Under the pieces are notes generated by a model, which saw nothing but the letters and a program-made list of their open reading frames with translations, was not told the DNA's origin and ran no database searches. The translations under genes were made by a program, and so were the position numbers. DNA of 64,000 nucleotides from Martelella mediterranea DSM 17316 (GTDB taxonomy: Bacteria > Pseudomonadota > Alphaproteobacteria > Rhizobiales > Rhizobiaceae), in NCBI RefSeq assembly GCF_002043005.1, contig NZ_CP020330.1, forward strand, positions 3,552,001 through 3,616,000. Reading direction: 5' to 3'. Positions 57,497-64,000 of the stretch are shown piece after piece (the first letter of the stretch is position 1; each line of letters starts with the position of its first letter).

Positions 57497-58747
57497 GTGA
57501 CAGAAACATTACAGACATCGACGGCGATTGCCCGCAAGGCGCCCGGCAAGTGGGAACTCGTCGCCATGATGGCGGGACTGATGGCGCTCAACGCGCTTGC
57601 CATCGACATCATGCTCCCCGGATTGAAAGAGATAGGCGCCAGCCTGGGCGTCACCTCCGACAATGAGCATCAGTTCATCATCACCTCCTATGTGCTCGGT
57701 TTCGGCATCGCCCAGCTTGCCTATGGCCCGATTGCCGACCGCTTCGGCCGCAAGAAGCCGCTGCTCGTCGGCCTGGTGATCTATTTCATCGGCGCGGTGC
57801 TCTGCGCCTTCGTGCCGAGCTTTACCCTGATGCTGCTGGTCCGGTTCTGTCAGGGCCTAGGAGCCGCTGCCACCCGCGTCATTTCCGTGGCGGTGGTGCG
57901 CGACCTTCATGGCGGGCGGGCCATGGCCGAGATCATGTCGCTGATCATGATGGTGTTCATGCTCATCCCGATCCTCGCGCCCTCGATCGGCCAGACGATC
58001 ATGCTGTTCGGCGACTGGCATCTGGTGTTCGTGTTCCTGGCGCTTGCCGCATTCGGCAATTTTATGTGGATTACCTTCCGCCTGCCGGAAACCCAGCACC
58101 CCGAAGACGTCGTCGAGCTGACGCCCAAAGCGGTCGTCCACAGCGCCAAGACCGTGCTGACCAACCGCGTCGCCCTGTTCTATACGCTCGGCACGACCTT
58201 CATCATGGCCTGCATTTTCGGCTTCGTGAATTCGGCGCAGCAGGTCTATGTCGAAATCTACGGTCTCGGCACGCTGTTTCCTGTTGCCTTTGCCGGCATC
58301 GGCATCGTGATGGCGGCCTCGTCGCTGATCAACTCCCGCATCGTGGGCAAGATCGGCATGCGCAGGCTGTCTCATGGCGCGATGATCGGCTTCACGGTGA
58401 CCAACGGCCTCTGGCTGGTGATCGACCTGATATATGCCGGTGCGATGCCGTTTTGGCTGTTCTATGCCCTGTTCATGCTGGCATGGTTCCAGTTCGGCTG
58501 GATCGGCCCCAACTTCAACGCGCTGGCCATGGAGCCGCTCGGCCATGTGGCCGGCGCCGCCTCGTCGATCCTCGGCTTCGCTAGCACCGCGTTTTCGGCG
58601 CTGCTCGGCGCGGCGATAGGCTACGCCTATAACGGCACGACCACGCCGATGATCGCCGGCTTCTTCGTCTTCGCGGCGGTCGCGCTCGGCTTCACGCTGA
58701 TCGCCGAAAAGGGCAAGCTGTTCCAGCCCCACAACCCGGAAATCTGA
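57497..58747 (+). CDS. Bcr/CflA-type MFS drug exporter
   Basis: A 416-residue major-facilitator protein with 12 helices. Drug:H+ antiporter motifs are visible: IDIMLPGLKEIGASLGV in helix 1, the loop motif GPIADRFGRKKPLLVGL, and RFCQGLGAAATRVISVAVVRDL in helices 4-5, characteristic of the Bcr/CflA group. It would export a small toxic compound or metabolite. I place the start at the GTG at 57497, with AGGA nine bases upstream; a TTG seven codons earlier overlaps the terminator T-run. Confidence 0.88.
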   Translation: MTETLQTSTAIARKAPGKWELVAMMAGLMALNALAIDIMLPGLKEIGASLGVTSDNEHQFIITSYVLGFGIAQLAYGPIADRFGRKKPLLVGLVIYFIGAVLCAFVPSFTLMLLVRFCQGLGAAATRVISVAVVRDLHGGRAMAEIMSLIMMVFMLIPILAPSIGQTIMLFGDWHLVFVFLALAAFGNFMWITFRLPETQHPEDVVELTPKAVVHSAKTVLTNRVALFYTLGTTFIMACIFGFVNSAQQVYVEIYGLGTLFPVAFAGIGIVMAASSLINSRIVGKIGMRRLSHGAMIGFTVTNGLWLVIDLIYAGAMPFWLFYALFMLAWFQFGWIGPNFNALAMEPLGHVAGAASSILGFASTAFSALLGAAIGYAYNGTTTPMIAGFFVFAAVALGFTLIAEKGKLFQPHNPEI

Positions 58748-58768
58748 CGCAGACATCTGCAGCGGACA

Positions 58769-58791
58769 AAGGGCGCCCTCACGGCGCCCTT
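58769..58791. terminator. Bidirectional hairpin after the exporter gene, copy 1
   Basis: AAGGGCGCC-CTCAC-GGCGCCCTT, a perfect 9-bp stem 21 bp beyond the exporter stop. An identical hairpin lies at 58999-59021. Confidence 0.7.
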
Positions 58792-58821
58792 CAGTTTATT
58801 GACAAACCTGTCCCTAAACTC

Positions 58822-58942
58822 GGAGTCATCCTCGTGCTTGACACGAGGATCCAGGCGGCACGGCGGAGTATTTGCAATAAGACTCAATAAATTCAATCGC
58901 TTGAGTCGCCTGGATGCTCGGATCAAGTCCGAGCATGACTCC
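58822..58942. repeat. Rhizobial palindromic element (two-hairpin inverted repeat)
   Basis: Outer arms GGAGTCAT...ATGACTCC and inner arms ATCCAGGCG...CGCCTGGAT are complementary. Each half carries its own hairpin (CCTCGTGCTTGACACGAGG and GCTCGGATCAAGTCCGAGC). The same architecture recurs at 63034-63174. It sits between the two identical terminator hairpins. Confidence 0.8.
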
Positions 58943-58998
58943 TGTGGGTTAGGTTGGTGAGTGAAAATCTCAGCAGCTTTCGCTTTGTCAGCAGCCTG

Positions 58999-59021
58999 AA
59001 GGGCGCCCTCACGGCGCCCTT
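58999..59021. terminator. Bidirectional hairpin, copy 2, with T-run
   Basis: An exact copy of the 23-bp hairpin at 58769, here followed by TTTT on the plus strand. It lies 16 bp beyond the DUF899 gene end, so it may serve converging transcripts from both sides. Confidence 0.75.
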
Positions 59022-59037
59022 TTTTCGTGACCTGTGC

Positions 59038-59733
59038 TCAGCCGCCATAGGAAAGGCTCGGATGCCAGTCGCTGCCCCTGCCCTCCGGGGTCGTATCGAG
59101 TAGCAGCCAGAGCGCATCCTGCTCGACCGCGCCGCGCGGATCCTGCCCGGGATCGGCCATGTCGAAGCTGATCTCCTCGCTCCAGAAGTGGCGAATGACG
59201 CCGTCCTTGCGGGTGAAGACGGTATAGCCCGGCATGTCGGCGTCCTCGGCGCTGACGTAATCGCGGGTGAAATCGCCGTCCATGTCGGAATAGAACGGCA
59301 TCTGCTTCCAGCCCCGATCGATCTTCCATTGCAGCAATCGCTCGATCGGCGATCTGGCAATGACCGCGACCGCCACGCGCTGGCGGATATCCTCGATCTT
59401 GCCTTCCCACGAGCCGATCATAGACGTGCACATCGGGCACGGCGCCTTGCGTTGCGGACCGAACATGAAGCTGTAGATCACCAGCGTGTCCTTGTCGCCA
59501 AAAAGGCCGGACAAGGTCACCGGGCCATTTGGCCCCACAAATGCATAGTCGCGCGGCACCGCGCCGCCCGGCGGCAGTGAACGGCGCATCCCGGCGACCG
59601 CCTCGATCTGCCGCCTCAGCTCAATTTCCTTTATCAGCAAGGCGTTGCGCGCCTTGCGATAGGTCTCATCCTCATTGGGAAAATGCGAGGTATTGCGGGC
59701 CGCAAGCTCGGCCGCGGGAATGAGTTCGCTCAT
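59038..59733 (-). CDS. DUF899 family thioredoxin-like protein
   Basis: A 231-residue protein of the DUF899 family, with a thioredoxin-like fold. A redox-type CPMC (Cys99, Cys102) follows FMFGPQRKAP. The conserved block QMPFYSDMDGDFTRDY and the aromatic C-terminus GSDWHPSLSYGG are present. Function is not established; relatives are often under ArsR-type control. A 24-bp perfect palindrome lies 30 bp upstream. The ATG at 59733 is the only reasonable start. Confidence 0.88.
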   Translation of the reverse strand: MSELIPAAELAARNTSHFPNEDETYRKARNALLIKEIELRRQIEAVAGMRRSLPPGGAVPRDYAFVGPNGPVTLSGLFGDKDTLVIYSFMFGPQRKAPCPMCTSMIGSWEGKIEDIRQRVAVAVIARSPIERLLQWKIDRGWKQMPFYSDMDGDFTRDYVSAEDADMPGYTVFTRKDGVIRHFWSEEISFDMADPGQDPRGAVEQDALWLLLDTTPEGRGSDWHPSLSYGG

Positions 59734-59762
59734 GATCTAATGTCCTCCGCCTTCATCCCTTC

Positions 59763-59786
59763 ATTTAAGTTGATATCAACTTAAAT
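59763..59786. promoter_or_regulatory. 24-bp perfect palindrome upstream of the DUF899 gene, candidate ArsR-type operator
   Basis: The arm ATTTAAGTTGAT is followed by its exact reverse complement. An AT-rich GTTGATATCAAC-centred dyad is typical of ArsR/SmtB-family operators. It lies between the DUF899 gene and the end of the SDR gene. No ArsR-family gene is in the window. Confidence 0.65.
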
Positions 59787-59809
59787 TGCAAGCCCGGCAG
59801 TCAGACCTC

Positions 59810-60526
59810 CTACCAGGGCGTTCTGCCATCGGCTTCGAAGAAACCGCCATTCTCCTCGCCCTTAAGCGCGAACCGGACGGGCAACCGCGCCCCTTCCTCC
59901 GGTGTGAGAGGCCCCGTGCCGCCGTTGAGATCCGTGCCCACGACACCGGGACTGATCGAATTCACGACGATATTCGTATCGCGCAATTCCTCGCGCAGCT
60001 GCACGGTCATCATGTTCAGGGACGCCTTCGAGGCGTTGTAGCCGATGAACTGCGCGCCGTAATAGGTCGAGTCGGGACTGCCGTTCAGCGTCAGTGAGCC
60101 GAGCGAACTCGAGAGGTTGACGATCCGCCCGGCGGGTGCCTTCCTTAACAAGGGCAGCATCGCCTGCGTGACCGCCAGCGTACCGAAGAAGTTGACCTCC
60201 ATTGTCCGCCGCACAGCATCAAGCGAGGCGGATGAGGGCGGAGCGTCTGCGAAATCGAAGATGCCGGCATTGTTGACGAGAATGTCGAGGCGTCCGTATG
60301 CGGCATCGATCTCGGCAGCGGCGCGCGCGATGCTGGCGTGATCGTCGAGATCGAGATGAATGGCCGTGGCCGTTCCTTCCAGGATTTTCTGCGCGGCCGT
60401 CTCGCCGAGCCCGAGGTTCCGGGCCCCGAGAACAACCCGGACGCCGGCACTGGCGAGCTGACGGGCGATCTCGAACCCGATTCCCTTATTGGCGCCTGTG
60501 ACAAGCGCGATCCGTTGAGTGTCCAT
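59810..60526 (-). CDS. Short-chain dehydrogenase/reductase
   Basis: A 238-residue classical SDR. The NADP-binding TGANKGIGFEIARQLA is at residues 10-25, NNAG near 83, and the catalytic YNASK with the upstream serine in NLSSSLGSLTLNG. It resembles the carbonyl-reductase-like group of rhizobial SDRs. AAGGA precedes the ATG at 60526. It is divergent from a TetR regulator that probably controls it. The substrate is unknown. Confidence 0.9.
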   Translation of the reverse strand: MDTQRIALVTGANKGIGFEIARQLASAGVRVVLGARNLGLGETAAQKILEGTATAIHLDLDDHASIARAAAEIDAAYGRLDILVNNAGIFDFADAPPSSASLDAVRRTMEVNFFGTLAVTQAMLPLLRKAPAGRIVNLSSSLGSLTLNGSPDSTYYGAQFIGYNASKASLNMMTVQLREELRDTNIVVNSISPGVVGTDLNGGTGPLTPEEGARLPVRFALKGEENGGFFEADGRTPW

Positions 60527-60597
60527 ATGCAAATCCTTTCTTGCCTGGTCTGGCCGAGGCAAATATATGAAGGATTATTCAGTTTGAGGATTCGCAT

Positions 60598-61239
60598 TTG
60601 CCCGCATCCACTCCGCCATCGCTCAGCCCCCGGAAAAAGCCGCGTCAGGCGCGCGCCGCAGTCACGCTCGATGCCGTCTACGAGGCAAGCATTCAGCTTT
60701 TGGTGAGCGGCGGCGTAGCGCGGCTGACCACCACCCGCGTCGCAGAGCGCGCCGGCGTTTCGGTCGGCACCATGTATCAGTATTTTCCGCACAAGCAGGC
60801 ACTGATCTATGCGCTCAATGAACGCTATCTGGAAGCCCTGGCGATACGTCTCGAAACCGTTTGCGAAGGCCACCATGGCAGCCGCCTCGGGGATATGTGC
60901 GAAGCGCTGATCGGGACCTATTTCCAGGCAAAGACAGAGCGCGCCGACGTGACCCGCGCGCTCTATGCCTCGGTCGTGGAACTCGACAACGCGGCTCTGA
61001 TCGCGAATTTCGCCGACCGTGCCGATGCTTGTACCAAGGCCATGCTTTCAAGTGCGTCAGACGCCACGATCCCCGATCTGGAAACGGTCAACCTAGCCCT
61101 TCTCACGACGATCTTCGGCGCGGTCCGCAATGCTTTCGAGCGAAACCTCGATGCCGACGAGATCGCCGCCCTGAAGCGGCAGGTTATCGTGATGTGCCGC
61201 GCCTATCTTTCGGCCGTCGCCGGCGCGCCTAAAGGGTGA
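60598..61239 (+). CDS. TetR-family transcriptional regulator
   Basis: A 213-residue regulator with an N-terminal TetR DNA-binding domain (about residues 20-70: VTLDAVYEASIQLLVSGGVARLTTTRVAERAGVSVGTMYQYFPHKQALIYAL). The C-terminal ligand domain is not recognisable further. The start is a TTG at 60598 with GAGGA seven bases upstream; no ATG lies before the HTH. Probably represses the divergent SDR gene. Its 3' end overlaps the end of the convergent phosphatase gene by 11 bases. Confidence 0.9.
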   Translation: MPASTPPSLSPRKKPRQARAAVTLDAVYEASIQLLVSGGVARLTTTRVAERAGVSVGTMYQYFPHKQALIYALNERYLEALAIRLETVCEGHHGSRLGDMCEALIGTYFQAKTERADVTRALYASVVELDNAALIANFADRADACTKAMLSSASDATIPDLETVNLALLTTIFGAVRNAFERNLDADEIAALKRQVIVMCRAYLSAVAGAPKG

Positions 61240-62056
61240 AGACCTTGGCCCGCAGTTCCTCCCAGCTTTCCCTGTCGGGCGCGCCGAGCAGGCCGCCGTC
61301 GAGATGACTTGGCAGGTAGCGCGAGCCGTCATAACGGGCGATATAGCCGCCGGCTTCCTGGCCGATCAGCACGCCCGGCAGATGATCCCAGGGCATCAGC
61401 TTGAAATAGGTGAAGAAATGCGAGCCGCCAGAGGCAAAGGCGCGGTACTCGACGGCGGCCGCGCGATAGCTCGCGGCATAACGCACCTTCGCCATGTTGC
61501 CGAGCAGGACCGTGCGGTTTTGCTGCGGCATGAAGGCGACCGAAGCGGTGCCCAGCATCTCTTCGAGCGGAACGGGCGCCGCCACCGACATCCTGCTTGA
61601 CGAGCCGTCGGCGCGCTTCAGCCAGGCCCCGCCGCCCTTTTCCGCGATCATGAAATCGTCGCCCATCGGGTCATAGATCAGGCCGGCGACGGTTTCGCCG
61701 TTGACCACCACCGCCGCCATGACGCCAAAGGCGGAAATGCCATGGGCGAAATTGAAGGTGCCGTCGATCGGGTCGACCACCACCGCCACATCGGCGTCCT
61801 TCAGCTTCGACAGCAGGTCGGGGTCGGCGGCCACACCCTCCTCGCCGATGAACAGCGCTTCGGGCAGGATTTCGGCGATGCCCGCCTTGATCACGCGCTC
61901 GGCTGCGGTATCGGCGATCGTCACCAGATCGCTTGCCTCGGTCTTCTCGGCGACATCGCTCTCGCCGAGAGCGCGAAAACGGGGCAGGATTTCCTGTTTG
62001 GCGGCACGGCGCATCAGCCCGGCGATGGCGTCGAGCGTTTCGGAGGTGATCGGCAT
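61229..62056 (-). CDS. Inositol-monophosphatase-family phosphatase
   Basis: A 275-residue Mg-dependent phosphatase. The metal motifs are GEEG (about residue 72), DPIDGTFNFAHGISAFGV (about 95) and PWDHLPGVLIGQEAGG near the C-terminus. Possible substrates are inositol phosphate, CysQ-type 3'-phosphoadenosine 5'-phosphate, or histidinol phosphate; the sequence does not decide. The ATG at 62056 has AGGA nine bases upstream; an ATG three codons earlier overlaps that site. Confidence 0.88.
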   Translation of the reverse strand: MPITSETLDAIAGLMRRAAKQEILPRFRALGESDVAEKTEASDLVTIADTAAERVIKAGIAEILPEALFIGEEGVAADPDLLSKLKDADVAVVVDPIDGTFNFAHGISAFGVMAAVVVNGETVAGLIYDPMGDDFMIAEKGGGAWLKRADGSSSRMSVAAPVPLEEMLGTASVAFMPQQNRTVLLGNMAKVRYAASYRAAAVEYRAFASGGSHFFTYFKLMPWDHLPGVLIGQEAGGYIARYDGSRYLPSHLDGGLLGAPDRESWEELRAKVFTL

Positions 62057-62133
62057 TGTGGTCATTCCTGGCTGGGAGGGTTGTTGCACCCGGTTAAACC
62101 ATGACGCCCATGCAGGAGTCCATGCCGCAGGCG

Positions 62134-62162
62134 TTGACTTTCGGGCAAAAGCCGACTATCAG
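62134..62162 (+). promoter_or_regulatory. Candidate sigma-70-type promoter for rpsD
   Basis: TTGACT and TATCAG are separated by 17 bp, about 170 bp upstream of rpsD. Both hexamers are close to consensus. The leader that follows is long enough for a structured regulatory 5' end. Confidence 0.4.
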
Positions 62163-62332
62163 CGCGCCAACACTGAATTGATCGGTGTTCTAACCGACAT
62201 GTCCCGTGGTTTTCCGGGCGCTTTTTTCCGCGAAAACCTGTCAGGCCCTTCGAAAGAGGGCGCCAAAGGAGGGCGTGTTTCCTTGGGCTCCCGGTGATAC
62301 CGGTCCCGCTATGTTGAGATTAAGGAAATACG

Positions 62333-62950
62333 ATGAGCAAGCGCGAATCGTCCAAGCATAAAATTGACCGCCGTATGGGCGAGAACATCTGGGGCCGTCC
62401 GAAGTCCCCGGTCAACCGCCGCGAATACGGCCCCGGCCAGCACGGCCAGCGCCGCAAGGGCAAGCTCTCCGACTTCGGCGTACAGCTGCGCGCCAAGCAG
62501 AAGCTGAAGGGCTATTACGGCGAACTGCGCGAAAAGCAGTTCCTCGCGATCTTCGAGGAAGCCAACCGCCGCAAGGGCGACACCGGTGAAAACCTGGTGG
62601 GTCTGCTGGAAAGCCGCCTCGACGCGATCGTCTACCGCGCCAAGTTCGTGCCGACCGTGTTTGCCGCCCGTCAGTTCGTCAACCACGGCCATGTCACCGT
62701 CAACGGCGTTCGCGTCAATGTCGGCTCCTATCGCTGCAAGGCCGGCGACGTGATCGAGGTGCGCGAGCGCTCAAAGCAGCTCGCAAGCGTTCTCGAAGCG
62801 ACCCAGCTCGCCGAACGCGACGTGCCGGACTACATCGACGCCGATCACCACAAGATGACGGCAACCTTCGTACGGGTCCCGGCGCTCGCCGATATCCCCT
62901 ACCCGGTCATCATGGAACCGAACCTCGTGGTCGAGTTCTACTCGCGTTAA
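62333..62950 (+). CDS. rpsD: 30S ribosomal protein S4
   Basis: A 205-residue S4, a primary 16S rRNA-binding protein that nucleates the 30S body. The N-terminus is [21 protein letters not shown], followed by [17 protein letters not shown]. The S4 RNA-binding domain ([31 protein letters not shown]) spans about 95-155. The C-terminus [13 protein letters not shown] is typical. Monocistronic in this arrangement, as in other alphaproteobacteria, and ended by a strong terminator. Confidence 0.98.
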   Translation: MSKRESSKHKIDRRMGENIWGRPKSPVNRREYGPGQHGQRRKGKLSDFGVQLRAKQKLKGYYGELREKQFLAIFEEANRRKGDTGENLVGLLESRLDAIVYRAKFVPTVFAARQFVNHGHVTVNGVRVNVGSYRCKAGDVIEVRERSKQLASVLEATQLAERDVPDYIDADHHKMTATFVRVPALADIPYPVIMEPNLVVEFYSR

Positions 62951-62970
62951 TTTCCGCGACATCGCATGCG

Positions 62971-62998
62971 AAAAGCCGCCTTTCGGGGCGGCTTTTTT
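62971..62998 (+). terminator. Rho-independent terminator of rpsD
   Basis: AAAAGCCGCC and GGCGGCTTTT form a 10-bp stem around TTTCGG, continuing into a run of six T, 20 bp after the rpsD stop. Confidence 0.92.
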
Positions 62999-63033
62999 AT
63001 TGCTGACGAAGCCCGCCCCACCCTCTTTCGTCA

Positions 63034-63174
63034 CCCTCGGGCTTGTCCCGAGGGTCTAAGCAGGTATCAACGCGACAAGCGTTCCGGGTTAACAAAGGGC
63101 GAGGGAACAGTGCCTTACTGACAGCAGACTCCGCTCGCATTGAGGGGTGGTTAGATCCTCGGGTCAAGCCCGAG
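63034..63174. repeat. Rhizobial palindromic element, right arm incomplete
   Basis: The left hairpin CCCTCGGGCTTGTCCCGAGGG and flanking TCTAA match the right TTAGATCCTCGGGTCAAGCCCGAG. The architecture is as at 58822-58942. The expected final outer arm is missing: after CCCGAG the sequence changes to unrelated DNA that leads into the transposase gene. Confidence 0.7.
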
Positions 63175-63192
63175 CAACTGTGTGCTTTTCTG

Positions 63193-64000
63193 TCAAGTTG
63201 CTTGTGCATTGAGGATCGGTCTTTGCTCCCGAATGGCTGTGTTGAGGGCGACGAGGAGCTTTCTGGCGATGGCGACGATCGCGGCTTTGGGTGCCTTGCC
63301 GCGACTTCGCAGATGGTCGTAGGCCTGTTTCCACCGCCCGGTTCTGATCGCGGCAAGGGCAGCCATATAGAGGGCATCGCGCACCCGCTTTCGCCCACCC
63401 TGGACATGGCGTTTGCCGCGCATGAGGCCGGATTCACGCGCGATTGGCGCCACGCCGGCCAGGGCGGCGATGGCGCGCCGGTCAACCAGGCCCAGTTCGG
63501 GCAGGCTGGCAAGGATTATGGCGGTGCAAACCGGCCCGACGCCTGCGGCCGAACGCAGCAGCGCCGCATCGCGGGCAAGGTCGCAGGTCTCTTTGATGGC
63601 ATTGGCGATCTGCCGCTCAAGCGCGCGGATCTGGACGTCGAGCAAGGCGATCACCGCCTCCAGGCTTTCCACCACCACCTGATCGGCGACGCCATTCAGG
63701 CGGATACGTTCGGCCTTGCGCATCGCGACCAACTGGTCGCGACGGCTGTTGAGGCCCTGAAGCTTCAGCCGTTCGGGCGAAACCGGGGCGGTGGCCGGCA
63801 GGTCGAGATTGGCGCCGTAAAGCGCCAGCATGCGCGCATCCACCGCATCGGTCTTGGCCAGCATGCCGATGGAGCGGGCAAAGTCCCGGGCGCGGCGGGG
63901 ATTGGCGCGATGGAAGGAAAGCTCCGCCTTCTCAAGCGCCCGCACCAATGGCTGGTCCCACGGGGCGGTGGCTTCCAGCACCACGAAAGCCCGGTGTTCG
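63193..64000 (-). mobile_element. IS110-family transposase, 5' part beyond the window
   Basis: At least 268 residues of a DEDD-type IS110-family transposase, reading in from the right edge. Visible blocks are LAKTDAVDARMLALYG from the N-terminal RuvC-like domain, a coiled-coil region (about ALLDVQIRALERQI), and the C-terminal transposase_20 domain with LRSAAGVGPVCTAIILASLPELG, ALAGVAPIARESG and GGRKRVRDALYMAAL containing the conserved serine region (ARESGLMRG). It ends LLVALNTAIREQRPI. The frame is intact as far as seen. The element's left end and any bridge-RNA region lie outside the window. Confidence 0.93.

Overview
The window is a high-GC chromosomal segment of an alphaproteobacterium, most likely a Rhizobiales member of the Rhizobium/Agrobacterium/Martelella type. 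The main reasons are the complete nuoA-N operon that runs on into birA and RNase J, the purL-bolA-grxD block, the alphaproteobacterial argC, metH with an SahR-like operator, and the rhizobial-type palindromic intergenic repeats. The genus cannot be fixed from the sequence alone.

Region 1 (1-13.9 kb) is a carbon-uptake region. It opens with the 3' part of a fused DhaK-DhaL kinase, facing a SorC-type regulator that has a perfect inverted repeat in its leader, followed by tRNA-Ser(GCT). A tightly coupled minus-strand operon follows: solute-binding protein, two permeases, an argininosuccinate-lyase-family enzyme, a MalK/UgpC-type ATPase and a PfkB kinase. A ROK regulator, a two-domain PIG-L deacetylase and a DMT transporter are divergently transcribed. 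Together they look like one catabolic system for an unknown, probably N-acylated, sugar conjugate. This is the best candidate here for an undescribed pathway.

Region 2 (13.9-24.8 kb) holds a nitrilase-family gene in AT-richer DNA, an AcuI-like reductase, and a pseudouridine catabolic pair (psuG plus a psuK that carries its own HTH). It continues with NADP-isocitrate dehydrogenase, a GAF-HTH regulator beside an aldehyde dehydrogenase and a DUF779 protein, a GST and a PhyH-family dioxygenase.

Region 3 (24.8-31.4 kb) is metH, an AGE-family aldose-ketose isomerase, argC and a rhizobial mosaic repeat. Region 4 (31.4-49.2 kb) is complex I read right to left (nuoABCDEFGHIJKLMN), continuing into birA and rnj. 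It carries a small pentapeptide-like gene between nuoF and nuoG and a possible 39-codon gene between nuoD and nuoE.

Region 5 (49.2-64 kb) has tRNA-Asp, tRNA-Val, a zinc-ribbon membrane microprotein, a HlyU-like protein, ilvA, trkH, purL-bolA-grxD, a Bcr/CflA-type exporter, a DUF899 protein with a 24-bp palindrome in front, a divergent SDR/TetR pair, an inositol-monophosphatase-family gene and rpsD. It ends in an IS110-family transposase cut by the window edge, next to an incomplete palindromic repeat.
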